A stretch of DNA of 64,000 bases, taken from Panulirus ornatus. Its lineage: Eukaryota; Arthropoda; Malacostraca; Decapoda; Palinuridae. The DNA is taken from contig NC_092276.1 in assembly GCF_036320965.1 (NCBI RefSeq), positions 6,422,782 to 6,486,781 on the forward strand, given 5' to 3'. Within the stretch, counting starts at the first letter, position 1; each line of letters opens with the position of its first letter. The notes under the pieces are model-generated. The model saw only the letters and a program-made list of their open reading frames with translations, was not told where the DNA came from and ran no database searches. A program made the position numbers and the translations under genes. This document shows positions 13,001 through 24,679 of this stretch, piece after piece.

Positions 13001-14074
13001 CTGTATCTTCTCATCTGTGTTTTATCCTTGTTACATCTTCCTGTGCATGTCGTAATTGCGCCACCTCTCACTCAGACCGCTTCTCTCAGTCTCAAAGTAC
13101 TTCGCCCTTCCTACCTTTCTCATCTTGCCATATCCCCCCCTTATCAGACGCCCCCCACTCCCTCCCTCTGCTCATCTCCTCTCCCGCCTTCACCATGACC
13201 GCCCTCCCACCACACTCACATAACAGTACCCTCATAGTAGTGTCCCTCCCTGAGCCTAGACCAACGAAGGTAATTGGTTAGCCATGACACAATAAGACTA
13301 GGTTGCAAGAGCCGCCCGCCACCTCTACCCTAGCCACTTCCTCTTCCATCATGGGGTAAATGACCTGAATAACCTCCTTATTGTTGCTCCTACCCTAAAC
13401 TTGCCATCGCCCCTCGTACTAACACTTATCAAACAGCATCTCTGTAACCCTTTCCCGGTACGCTGTCTTACCCTCTGAACAACAGTTTCCCTCACAGTGG
13501 GAGGTAAGTCTGCAGACCAACACCTGACACCTCCCATCGTTACACACCTTAGCAGCTTTAGATGAATCCCAACATCCTCTCTGGAATACTAAACTCGCTA
13601 ATACTGACCATTGCACAGCACCTTTCAAAAACCGCTCGAAACTCACCAAACCCCCCATCTACCTACACATTAAAACATTTTCTGTACATCGAACGACAAG
13701 TCTCCAACCATCCTGAACATCTCGTATCTGTTGAAAAGTATACCAACAGTCTTCCGCCAAACATCCCAACATGTCATGCCTTCTCCAACACCACCAACCT
13801 CACACCACGCACGTACATACATATCTTTTCCTGGCACCACTTGAAATCCTTAGAGGACATCTTACATAACCTCTTAAAACAGTTACGTGGAATTATGATG
13901 TGAAGGGAAGTTGGGTGTGGTGCATAGGTGGTTGTGATGGTAATGGTATGCTAGGAGATGCTGTATTTTGTTGGCAGTAGAGCTTGTGTGCGGGTAGATG
14001 TTGCCATAACGGGTGTGTAGGGATATGTGGCCGTGACAGGATGTGTAGATTGGATAGCTGTTGCAATAACAGGT
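12999..14074. other. Unassigned pyrimidine-rich sequence
   Basis: C- and T-rich, with short open frames on both strands. No domain recognised. Could include decayed transposon sequence. Confidence 0.4.
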
Positions 14075-14505
14075 GTGGTTATGAGAAGAGTGTTGTGGTT
14101 TAAAGAGCTGAAGAGTGTGCTGATATGGTTTGGACATTTGGAGAGAATGGGTGAGGAAAGGTTGACAAAGAGCATATATCTATCAGAAGGGAAGGGGACA
14201 AGAGGACCAAATTGGAGATTTTGAGCGATCGGGGTCAGAACATGCAGGAGAGTGAAAGGCGTGCACGGGTTAGATTGAATTGGAATAATGTGGATACAGT
14301 GCCGTCAACAGACTGAACCAGGGAATGTGAGGCGGCCGGGGTAAACCATGGAAAGCCCTCTGGGAACGGGTTGTGCAAAAGGAGATGTAGTTTCGGTGCA
14401 ATACACATGGCAACTCAAGTGGTGAATAAATGTGAAGGAATGTGACCTTTTTTGTTTCTTAGCGCTTCTTATCAAACGCAGGAAACGGCGACCAAGTATA
14501 AGGGG
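14075..14505 (+). mobile_element. Old LINE 3' end relic
   Basis: Diverged plus-strand copy of the young LINE family's 3' end: WFGHLERMGEERLTKSIY, then a GRPNW-like segment, gtaaaccatggaaag, the long-form 3' UTR words gtttcggtgcaatacacatg and aggaatgtgaccttttttg, and a terminal aaacgcaggaaacggcgacc. Indels and stops break the reading frame. Confidence 0.8.
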
Positions 14506-14818
14506 TGGGGTATATAAATATTTACCACTGTGAAAGTGATATTGGTGATAAGATATAAAACAATGGGATTGTGAGTGCTTCACAAAACGAGAATTAGAGA
14601 GTTTCTTATCGGATGTGAAAGCAATGGAACCACAGCTGGAAGGGTTACATGGGTCTCCTGTTTAAGGAGAGGCAGCACCAACGACATGCTTCCAAGATGG
14701 AAAATTTGGGGTTTTAGGTCAAAGACGAAACAGCTAAGCAAAGATCGGAGCTGGCTCCAAGCACAATCCCTGAGGACACGAGCGGGTGAGGTATATGGCC
14801 ATACCTTGCACATGTGAA

Positions 14819-14882
14819 GCTAGAGAGGAGCATGGCCGACCATGCGCGAAGTTAGAGAGGAGCATGGCCGACCATGCGCGAG
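14819..14882. repeat. 32-bp direct repeat, two copies
   Basis: Two adjacent copies of a unit containing agagaggagcatggccgacc and ending atgcgcga. Each copy holds a small hairpin (gcatgg..ccatgc). Confidence 0.9.
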
Positions 14883-15175
14883 GAAACTGTTGTAGCAGCT
14901 AGGTGGAAGTTTCGACAATCGCGGTTGTGCTCTATACCATAAACAACTACAATGAAAGTCTTCATAAACGTTATAATAATATTTCACTGGAGACGTAATG
15001 AATCGAATGCTTTCTCAGGAAACCAAAATATATATTTCCAGTTCACTATAAACACCATATTTTTATAAGAGAACAATATTGCTTTAATCAACATGAAAAT
15101 ACACTCACTCTCGTTTTACATCCTGTAGAAAAACACAAAGTATCTCTTGTTGTCTCCTTACGATACCATTACCTA

Positions 15176-15179
<4 letters not shown>

Positions 15180-15241
<62 letters not shown>
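15180..15241. repeat. (CT)n microsatellite
   Basis: CT dinucleotide array. Confidence 0.97.
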
Positions 15242-15243
<2 letters not shown>

Positions 15244-15996
15244 GGCTTTGTTTATATCAACATTTCGCAATGTTTATTCTCATTCCTTTCCCTTGGCCTC
15301 ATAACGTACCGTTCCCTTGCCTGCCACTGCATCCTTGAATTTCCCACATCTCGGTTTCCTTGACCTTTGTGAATGCTTATTTTTACTTCTGGGGATTTTT
15401 ATCCGGCACTCATTACAACCATATCCATCATACCTCTCTTGACTGTCTCATCAACAGTGTTCAGAAGAGGATTCCTTTAATCCAGTAACTTACTTTTATT
15501 CATCTGGTAACATATTACTCAAAACTCGTAACTTTCCTATCTAACACATCAAAGTTACTTGTTTAATACATTTGGTAATAAAATATTCCATTCATTTTCA
15601 TCATAAGATATATGAAACTTCCATTTCAGCACACATTTCTAAGTGTCACCTCTATTTAGCTTACATTTAAATCAGTTTTAATTCCACCGTCCATTTCCAT
15701 CTCCGACTACAATGCAGCATACAATACTCAAGTCTACACTTTGATCATACCTAATTTGCCAACCCAATAAATATATTATAATACATCTACAATCCAGTAT
15801 ATAATTCTTTGTTGGTAAACATTCCTATGCCCGTCTCCATTCCAGCCATTACTTCGCCACCGTTGCACTTCCTCTCCCGTGTACACTCACCTCCGTCATC
15901 CATACAAACTAAATATCCACATCAAAATCTATATACGAAAAAAAAACTCATGCAATACAAAAGAATAATCTATAGCCACAAGATCATTCATGAAAT

Positions 15997-16000
<4 letters not shown>

Positions 16001-16069
<69 letters not shown>
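16001..16069. repeat. (TA)n microsatellite
   Basis: TA array preceding the T-run of a very short LINE 3' stub. Confidence 0.97.
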
Positions 16070-16071
<2 letters not shown>

Positions 16072-16118
16072 TTTTTTTTTTTTTTTGCTTTGTCGCTGTC
16101 TCCCGCGTTTGCGAGGTA
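16070..16118 (-). mobile_element. LINE 3'-end stub
   Basis: Poly-A tail (T run) plus only the last ~32 bp of the LINE (minus strand, gctttgtcgctgtctcccgc through gaggta), bounded by (TA)n on both sides. It is an extremely 5'-truncated insertion, or a partial duplication of its neighbour. Confidence 0.8.
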
Positions 16119-16134
16119 TATATATATATATATA
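16119..16134. repeat. Short (TA)n
   Basis: TA tract between the stub and the next LINE tail. Confidence 0.9.
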
Positions 16135-17386
16135 CTTATTTTTATTTTTTTTGCTTTGTCGCTGTCTCCCGCGTTTGCGAGGTAGCGCAAGGAAACAGAC
16201 GAAAGAAATGGCCCAACCCACCCCCATACACATGTACATACATACGTCCACACACGCAAATATACATACCTACACAGCTTTCCATGGTTTACCCCAGACG
16301 CTTCACATGCCTTGATTCAATCCACTGACAGCCCGTCAACCCCGGTATACCACATCGCTCCAATTCACTCTATTCCTTGCCCTCCTTTCACCCTCCTGCA
16401 TGTTCAGGCCCCGATCACACAAAATCTTCTTCACTCCATCTTTCCACCTCCAATTTGGTCTCCCTCTTCTCCTCGTTCCCTCCACCTCCGACACATATAT
16501 TCTCTTGGTCAATCTTTCCTCACTCATTCTCTCCATGTGCCCGAACCATATCAAAACACCCTCTTCTGCTCTCTCAACCACGCTCTTTTTATTTCCACAC
16601 ATCTCTCTTACCCTTACGTTACTTACTCGATCAAACCACCTCACACCACACATTGTCCTCAAACATCTCATTTCCAGCACATCCATCCTCCTGCGCACAA
16701 CTCTATCCATAGCCCACGCCTCGCAACCATACAACATTGTTGGAACCACTATTCCTTCAAACATACCCATTTTTGCTTTCCGAGATACTGTTCTCGACTT
16801 CCACACATTCTTCAAGGCTCCCAGAATTTTCGCCCCCTCCCCCACCCTATGATCCACTTCCGCTTCCGTGGTTCCATCCGCTGCCAGATCCACTCCCAGA
16901 TATCTAAAACACTTCACTTCCTCCAGTTTTTCTCCATTCAAACTCACCTCCCAATTGACTTGACCCTCAACCCTACTGTACCTAATAACCTTGCTCTTAT
17001 TCACATTTACTCTTAACTTTCTTCTTTCACACACTTTACCAAACTCAGTCACCAGCTTCTGCAGTTTCTCACATGAATCAGCCACCAGCGCTGTATCATC
17101 AGCGAACAACAACTGACTCACTTCCCAAGCTCTCTCATCCCCAACAGACTTCATACTTGCCCCTCTTTCCAAAACACTTGCATTCACCTCCCTAACAACC
17201 CCATCCATAAACAAATTAAACAACCATGGAGACATCACACACCCCTGCCGCAAACCTACATTCACTGAGAACCCATCACTTTCCTCTCTTCCTACACGTA
17301 CACATGCCTCACATCCTCGATAAAAACTTTTCACTGCCTCTAACAACTTGCCTCCCACACCATATATTCTTAATACCTTCCACAGA
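16135..17386 (-). mobile_element. LINE, 3' segment of a twin-primed copy
   Basis: Minus-strand segment running from the poly-A tail and short 3' UTR up to LWKVLRIYGVGGKLLEAV. A single open frame (17427-16336) contains block B (GLRQGCVMSPWLFNLFMDG), the catalytic FADDTALVADS and the C-terminal GRPNWRWKDGV. At 17380-17387 it joins, through the shared bases acagag, a 5' segment in opposite orientation. The whole composite lies between two (TA)n tracts. Confidence 0.93.
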
Positions 17387-17860
17387 GAAGAGGTAGTAAA
17401 AGCTTTGCGGAAGATGAAAGCCGGCAAGGCAGCAGGTTTGGATGGTATTGCAGTGGAATTTATTAAAAAAGGGGGTGACTGTATTGTTGACTGGTTGGTA
17501 AGGTTATTTAATGTATGTATGACTCATGGTGAGGTGCCTGAGGATTGGCGGAATGCGTGCATAGTGCCACTGTACAAAGGCAAAGGGGATAAGAGTGAGT
17601 GCTCAAATTACAGAGGTATAAGTTTGTTGAGTATTCCTGGTAAATTATATGGGAGGATATTGATTGAGAGGGTGAAGGCATGTACAGAGCATCAGATTGG
17701 GGAAGAGCAGTGTGGTTTCAGAAGTGGTAGAGGATGTGTGGATCAGGTGTTTGCTTTGAAGAATGTATGTGAGAAATACTTAGAAAAGCAAATGGATTTG
17801 TATGTAGCATTTATGGATCTGGAGAAGGCATATGATAGAGCTGATAGAGATGCTCTGTCG

Positions 17861-17864
<4 letters not shown>
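17380..17864 (+). mobile_element. LINE, inverted 5' segment of the same copy
   Basis: Plus-strand LINE segment from EEVVKALRKMKAGKAAGLDG through GFRSGRGCVDQV and FMDLEKAYDRADRDAL to SKV. It ends in the consensus where the adjacent minus-strand segment begins (DAL-KV overlap of about 15 bp). Together they cover one continuous stretch of the element with its 5' part flipped, the arrangement expected from twin priming during target-primed reverse transcription. (TA)n follows immediately. Confidence 0.9.

Positions 17865-17926
<62 letters not shown>
17865..17926. repeat. (TA)n microsatellite
   Basis: TA array at the outer edge of the twin-primed LINE. Confidence 0.97.
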
Positions 17927-17930
<4 letters not shown>

Positions 17931-19555
17931 TCCGGATAGTCTGCATAGGCAGGGGGCCAAGGTCAGGCTAAATCAACCAGACACACTCCCTTCAACTTTC
18001 CTGGCAGTACCGTGAAAATGCTGTACGCTGGTGTACATGCAGTTCCTGTCATTACTGATGCTGCTTCAACTATAAGCCTAGTTTTTAGTATTATCTGTTA
18101 CGAGTACAATTTGTACTGTTTCCTCTACACACTGGTATTGTTGCTTCTATTTCTAATATCAGTATTATTTGGTTTACTTATACTGCTTCTGTTTTAACAA
18201 GGAGCATTACTGTTAACTTCTGCTTAAGTAAGTAATCTCTGTTACTACCGTCACCACCATGAGAGAGCAGCCACCGGCATAACTTAATGATTATGGGGAC
18301 AATAGTAAAGAGGCAAGGGGAAGGCAGCGAAGCGACGCCCTCACCAGCCGAGTTTCCAGCTCAATAATTTACGAATTATGTAACCATATCCATCAATACG
18401 AAAATTATACTGAGAGTCACTCCCTTCAAGATTTACTGAAAACTACCACACCTACCATTAACCATACCTAACCTAAGCAACTAATAACTAAAACCAATTT
18501 TTGCTATACTACTCGTTTCTAAAAGGATGAATATTTTCTGTTTAGTTATACTATTCATTTCTAAAAGGATAAACCAGGCACTTTGCTCATCACTGTGAAA
18601 AGAGGAAGAAAACATCAATCAGGCCTCCAGCAGGGAAGGATGGGGTAAGGTCGTTCACCACACCTGCAAGCGACACCACTGGTCGACCGCTCACCAATAC
18701 GCTGGTGTTATTCATTTCTGGAGGGAAAAGTTGATAACCAATTACAATCACTCTATGTTTTTAACATTAAATAAGTGTTATCTGTAACCTCCAGCTAATA
18801 ATGTGGCACCGGCATTTAGTTTTGAAACATTTAAATACCCTGATAAAATGTCTGCCACTGATTCACGACATGCCATCAAATTATTTACTAACATGCCAGA
18901 AACCGTAAAAACTCCGTGCTTAACCTGGTAAAGATAGACTATGCGAGAAAAACTAAGGTTAATGTTAATACCCAGCGCAATCATAGTGAAGGAAAAAAGT
19001 CAGGTGGTAGCAGAAGGTAGAGAATGAAACATGAACCCTTTACACCTGTATACTCCAGTCAGCGGCCGCCGGGAACTACACTTGCAACTTTTGATAATGA
19101 TCGAGCCTAAATGGTTGTTTCACACACAAGACAAATGTTTAATGCATACAATATGATGAGCCAGTTACACCGAACTACATTCAACTACATACCCTTGTGT
19201 CTCCACAAAACTAATCGCACAACATCTGATTAGTAACATGACAGCGTTAATTCAAGGAGACCATAAGGTCCCTTCTTTATGAGGATGGAGGAAAAGTAAA
19301 AGGCATACAAGATGAGACGGGTGCAGGCAATCATGGGCCGGCCGCTGTGGGGTCCTGGCCTTGGGTCATACCTGCACCTCCACACGCTCCTCGCTCCTCT
19401 CTCCATCGCTATTCTTTTACCTCCCTCTTATATAAAAGCAAAAACACTTTCTCTTACCAACTACTTTCCTGTAAGCATCGCATATCATCACGAGTTGATG
19501 ATGCATGAATCGTGATGGTGCATGTGGCTACTACTGGCAATGATAAGCCTCCAGC

Positions 19556-19598
19556 ATGGCTGACCTCAGCCGCAAACTGAATGGGCTGACCAAGAGGT
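19556..19598 (+). CDS. Candidate first coding exon, unknown gene
   Basis: An ATG with cagc before it opens a frame reading MADLSRKLNGLTKR, followed by a plausible splice donor (aagag|gtaatgc). The patch is GC-richer than its surroundings. No following exon could be joined with confidence and no family is recognised, so this is only an exon-like signal that may be chance. Confidence 0.15.
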
Positions 19599-20828
19599 AA
19601 TGCTGCCGTCAAGTGCTCATGACAGACGACTACATCCCACCCACCTCCACTTGCTCTCTCATTCTGTATCATTTCATGAAGTACATCAACCAACAGCATT
19701 ATCAGTGATCAAAAAAAAAAACGTTAAAAATTATGCTACTCCTTAACACCAACAAAACTGTCCATTTCCTAACCCTATTCTTCATCTTTTCATCTTCTAT
19801 TCCAATCTTTCCCTGCCGCACGTCTCCGCCACACTACCAGCAGATGTATCAAAGTGATTGTTATCCAAGGTCTAGTTGTAGTGGTGTAGGCAGCTCCCTG
19901 GCCGGATATATCAACAGAGGACAGAAGCGGCAGGAGCAGCAACAGGCCCACCCGCTGGTTTCACTTAGTATCAGTCATCACCCAACATGTTTGGTTGTGT
20001 GGCCGCTACACAAAGCAAGGGTGATTGTACAATTCATCAAAATAAAGTAAAAGATGCAAAACAATGCTAACATTTACATAAGCAAAGGACTATTAACGTA
20101 TTTAACTAAAAATGCAAACATCATACACCCAATATATCTATATAAACAACAGAAGAATCTGATCATAAATTACTAATCTAATCAATAAATTACTACTCAA
20201 CAACAGAAAACGAACACGTAGGACCAGCCATGTAAATACAAATTCGGCTGCTACATCCAACACTACCAAAATCATCACAATCCGAAAATTCTTCATACCT
20301 AACTCAGCAACGGTAGATGAAATGCTGTCTACACGGCGGTACTTTTAGAAATGATCAGTGGAGTAACGTGTGGCGTATCCTGTCTCCGTTTATCACTGTG
20401 TATCAGTGTCAGTGTTCATTAATAACGTGGAGGATGATGTGGACGCTGCTTCACAAGTCAACTACTTCGTGACCAGCGGGAGTCTTACAAGAAAACTGAC
20501 CCATATTGTCTTCGGCCAACATTTAATATGTAAAATCATGCATATATTACAAAAGACGATAGTTCATGAAGTTACAGTCACTAAATATGTACTAGTCAAA
20601 GTTGCCACCAAGTGGCTGTACTGGTATCTTATCTAGTCTGGCTGAAGTGTTTGGGGGTAAAACTATACAAAACAAGGACACCTAGCTAAGCCTACCCTTA
20701 ACTCGAACATCATGACCCATTATTCCCAGCAAACTATGGCCACTCACTCTGCCAGCTCTACTTTCCATCTGTGTTCCTCCCACATGGACGATACACGACT
20801 GCACACCAAATGTTCCTTGCGAACTGCA

Positions 20829-20844
20829 CCCCCCCCCCCCCCCC
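20829..20844. repeat. Poly-C tract
   Basis: Sixteen consecutive C. Confidence 0.95.
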
Positions 20845-21232
20845 GGCTACGTTTCATAATGGCTCTGAGTAAAACTGGCTTGAATATAACGACCAGATAT
20901 CTTTATGACATGTTATACTTACAACTTTTGGTAATAACCTGTGTGTCACGTAATGGCTTGTGGAAATGGGTGACTACTAGTAGTGGTGTTCGGCCTGGGG
21001 TTACAGGGGAAAGTATGACAGAGCATAAAATGATGCAGGGTGAGAAATAGGGTGTGGTGTTGCATGATGTGGCGGGGTAATAAGATATCGTGTGGTGGTG
21101 ACGAATGTGACGGGAAAGATGTACCAGCACATCATGATCAAAGCCACAACCACACACAAGCAAACGAATTAAAATGCCCACAAGCAACTGCATACCTTTT
21201 GCATGTATAGTACAAATGTGACTACATATTCT

Positions 21233-21313
<81 letters not shown>
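21233..21313. repeat. (TA)n microsatellite
   Basis: TA array touching the 3' tail side of a minus-strand SINE. Confidence 0.97.
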
Positions 21314-21315
<2 letters not shown>

Positions 21316-21553
21316 TTTTTTTCATACTATTCGCCATTTCCCGCGTTAGCGAGGTAGCGTTAAGAACAGAAGACTGAGCCTTGGAGGGAATATCCTCACT
21401 TGGCCCCCTTCTCTGTTCCTTCTTTTGGAAAATCTAAAAAAAAAAAAAATGAAAGGGGAGGATTTCCAGCCCCCCGCTCCCTTCCCTTTTAGTCGCCTTC
21501 TACGACACGCAGGGAATACGTGGGAAGTATTCTTTCTTCCCTATCCCCAGGGA

Positions 21554-21555
<2 letters not shown>
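21314..21555 (-). mobile_element. Full-length SINE, minus strand
   Basis: Complete copy. On the minus strand it starts tccctggggatag, runs through attccctgcgtgtcgtagaa and the ggctggaaatcctcc block, an internal T/A run, a ttccaaaagaaggaacagag block, and ends gctacctcgctaacgcggga, aatggcgaatagtatg plus a short A-tail. No tRNA box A/box B pair is apparent in the head. (TA)n lies on both sides. Confidence 0.9.

Positions 21556-21594
<39 letters not shown>
21556..21594. repeat. (TA)n microsatellite
   Basis: TA array between a SINE head and a LINE 3' end. Confidence 0.97.
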
Positions 21595-21595
<1 letters not shown>

Positions 21596-21723
21596 TTTGT
21601 CGCTGTCTCCCGCGTTAGCGAGGTAGAGCAAGGAAACAGACGAGAATGGCCCAACCCACCCACATACACATGTATATACATACACGTCCACACACACACA
21701 TATACATACATACACATCTCAAC

Positions 21724-21725
<2 letters not shown>
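21595..21725 (-). mobile_element. LINE 3' UTR fragment
   Basis: Minus-strand last ~130 bp of the LINE (actttgtcgctgtctcccgc to acacatctcaacg). (TA)n on both sides. Confidence 0.9.

Positions 21726-21780
<55 letters not shown>
21726..21780. repeat. (TA)n microsatellite
   Basis: TA array at the 5' truncation of the LINE fragment. Confidence 0.97.
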
Positions 21781-21784
<4 letters not shown>

Positions 21785-21791
21785 ATATATA

Positions 21792-21888
21792 TAGGAAAGG
21801 ATCACAATTTTGCTCGTGATCAAGATATTCCTATGAGTCAACGGGGAAAATGAACTTTTCGTGTTTCATTTTCCCCGTGGACTCATAG

Positions 21889-21894
<6 letters not shown>
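21792..21894. repeat. Inverted repeat with 30-bp arms
   Basis: Arms 21825-21854 and 21865-21894 pair with a single mismatch around a 10-base loop (cttttcgtgt); arm core ttcctatgagtc..cggggaaaatgaa. The upstream ggaaaggatcacaattttgc belongs to the same unit. The sequence looks like the end of an abundant dispersed repeat in foldback form, sitting between (TA)n tracts. Confidence 0.8.

Positions 21895-21966
<72 letters not shown>
21895..21966. repeat. (TA)n microsatellite
   Basis: TA array between the inverted repeat and a SINE head. Confidence 0.97.
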
Positions 21967-21969
<3 letters not shown>

Positions 21970-22054
21970 CCAGCCTCCCCCCCTCCCCCCCTTTTAGTCG
22001 GCCTCTACGACACGCAGGGAATACGTGGGAAGTATTCTTTCTCCCTTATCCCAT

Positions 22055-22057
<3 letters not shown>
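21967..22057 (-). mobile_element. SINE head fragment
   Basis: Minus-strand SINE 5' ~90 bp (cacgcagggaatacgtggga, ttctttctcccttatccc). (TA)n on both sides. Confidence 0.88.

Positions 22058-22114
<57 letters not shown>
22058..22114. repeat. (TA)n microsatellite
   Basis: TA array. Confidence 0.97.
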
Positions 22115-22116
<2 letters not shown>

Positions 22117-22854
22117 CTACCTATATATACAGATAGCGAATGAAATAAACAAACGGTAATACACAATATTTAAACACCTTTCACCTGTGTCTAGCACACG
22201 CCTCACTGCCCCAAGTACCACAGGTTCCAATATTACTCCACCTTGTAACGTCACATCCTCCTGATAACCTAACCAGGTGCTGGATAAAGCCATGTTGCGA
22301 GGGGGACGGAGAGTCCCACGTCTTCGACTGCCACTTACTTTGTGGTAAAAAATTCGTCAAACTTGCATTTTAGGATTGTGTTTTCACGGCAAAATAACGT
22401 TTTTTTTTGTAAATGGCTTTTCGGTTATAATTTCAATATATGCTACCTTTTCACTAAATACCGGTAAAACTGTAAATCATTCATAGAATCATATATTCTG
22501 GAGGAGGTTACCGGGACCCGCCTGCCTGTTGATACACCGTGGGTGAAGTCACTTTGGGCGAGGTCCTACCATCTGCTGTCCCAGAGTAGTTTCGTCCGAA
22601 GAACCTCTCATTCCAAAGAGGTCCATTTCTCCCTGACAACGAACTAGTGCAGCCTTGAAGCTGCAGGAACCACCTTCAGTGAAAGAGATCCTGGGGTTAT
22701 ATAATAACAAAAATAATAGCAACACAAGTCCTTGAAATAAGTCGGACTTGACCAACCGACTCTGTCTTTGTGCACTTATGATGCTGAGCTTTGCATCAAC
22801 ACTGACACATATGAACTTTGATACAGCTACTCTTGCTGTACACATTTAAATGCT

Positions 22855-23080
22855 ACGCTATACCTCCGTTTCAACACATATAAAGAACTAAGCTATACTC
22901 ATACATATATGAAGCTATACTGTTACATAAAGTAAGCCATACTCCTGTTATACACATAAAGAGTAAGCTATACTCGTTATACTCATATAAAGTAGGTTAT
23001 ACCTCTGATACATATAAAGAACTAGGCTATATTCTTGCTATACAATAGGTACTGAGCTATACTTGTTATAACTACTAAAG
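22855..23080. repeat. Degenerate tandem repeat, about 36 bp
   Basis: Repeated words aagctatactc, gttatac, catataaag(a)gtaagc/aactaggc recur about six times with variable spacing. Confidence 0.6.
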
Positions 23081-23642
23081 TGTAAACTGAAAATAAGGTG
23101 ACTTCTCTCTTCTATCTGTGCTCTGGAGGTCAACACTCAACCTTTTTTTTTCCTAGATAAAACTGACTACTTTTTAACACAGGCTCAATACACTTTAATA
23201 TTCTATGCTGTTCTTAGCAACACGTGTCACCTAGCCATATTATTATCTGGGGTATAGTAATACAAAACGATTTTGTAAACATGCTATTACCTATTATTTT
23301 TACGATCTTATATATATGACCGGTATCAATTACTGTAAAACTCTCGGTGTTTCTCAGTTTCTGCCAGCTCACTTTTCTCTATCTGGCTGTGGGAATGCTG
23401 GCGTCACCGGACGAGCCAACATCCTCCACTCCCTACCACACTCTCCGGGCCCAGAGTCTAGTCTCTGCACTCTGACGCAAAATCGTTTTATCTTCGTCAT
23501 CTTTTAATGGTTTAATATATGTCATTTCGATCATGTTTACGATATTTACCTTGACATGCAGAATATAAAGGACAGTATTCCATCTATCTGGTACAACATG
23601 AATAAAGGCGGAGAGGCCGGCTTATCTTGCATACCCACCTGG

Positions 23643-23706
23643 TCCAGCGTGCCGTGCAGTATCTCGGGAGGGAGTCGGCCATCCGGCTCTACCTTCACTC
23701 ACCGTT
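23643..23706 (-). CDS. Exon-like patch, unknown gene
   Basis: On the minus strand a GC-rich patch reads VKVEPDGRLPPEILHGTLDQ and is followed by a donor-like cag|gtgggtat. The acceptor is weak and no partner exon was found. Possibly chance. Confidence 0.12.
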
Positions 23707-24630
23707 CTATATGTTACATCATGAACAAACACGTGCGGCCGACACTATGTGCAGTTATCTAATACTGGTGGAGCATGAGACAGGATAGAACTCAACATTT
23801 ACTCTACGCTTCTATATCTACATCCAATGCTAGGATGTTCATCTCTATAACAGTATCGTTCCACCAAGGTCAAGCACCTCTTAAAACACTACGGAAAACA
23901 TATATAATAATTTTGGCAAACTATCTATGGGTGCTGTACTTGGACTTAAGCATGTATGCATGCCCTGAAAAAAAAAGACATCAAGAGCAGACAATGTACG
24001 TAGCAGCTGGGACGGCGACAAGGATGATAACAGCCGCCCGGAGTTGGGTTACACCACTCCTCCCAAGCTCCTCACTCGTGAGATTCTTTGCCACCCTCTT
24101 TCCTCACACGCCGCCAGTCTTCACTAGTTCCTCATGAAGCTGGCAGTATCATATCCCCCCTCCCCCTCCCCAGGCTTCTAGTTAACATAGCACGAACCAA
24201 TCCCCCTCCCTCAGTCAAGGACATAAGACATCCTCCCTTACCATGGCCTCAGCTTCTCTTAAGGGTGAGACCACAGCCCTTCCCTAGTCCGGAGATGGAC
24301 TTTTGAAACTTCCCACGAGTCTTAACACAGCTACCAATGTCATTATAATTTGTTCCTCCGTTACGCTTCTAATCACGTTAATAAGGCAACTGGATGTGTA
24401 CGCTAATGTTAATGACTTGCCTAAACTATGGATATTAAAGTTAAGTAAAAGGGTAAATAAGCTCGTGTTACCACAAAGCTGATGCTTCGCCGCTAGGTTA
24501 TTTACGTATTGTTACGTTAATGCACTTTATACTATATACGTATGTATGGATATGATTTTTTATTTCCTTTTTGGTGGTAACTTAGACGGAGCAGTCAAGT
24601 CAACGTCCTTAATCACGGCCATCTCTTCCC

Positions 24631-24632
<2 letters not shown>

Positions 24633-24671
<39 letters not shown>
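24633..24671. repeat. (CA)n microsatellite
   Basis: CA dinucleotide array next to a Jockey-like relic. Confidence 0.97.
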
Positions 24672-24673
<2 letters not shown>

Positions 24674-24679
24674 CAAATC

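Larger units (their letters stand above)
14506..16000. other. Unassigned sequence
   Basis: AT-rich with no recognised gene. Contains the 32-bp duplication and the (CT)n array listed separately. Confidence 0.5.
17927..21232. other. Unassigned unique-looking sequence
   Basis: About 3.3 kb without recognisable transposon or gene. GC-richer patches occur at 18300-18360, 19310-19390 and 19540-19640. Contains a poly-C run at 20829-20844. Confidence 0.5.
22115..24632. other. Unassigned sequence
   Basis: Mostly AT-rich with no recognised mobile element. Contains the degenerate repeat at 22855-23080, an exon-like patch at 23600-23706 and a pyrimidine-rich stretch at 24050-24290. Confidence 0.5.
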
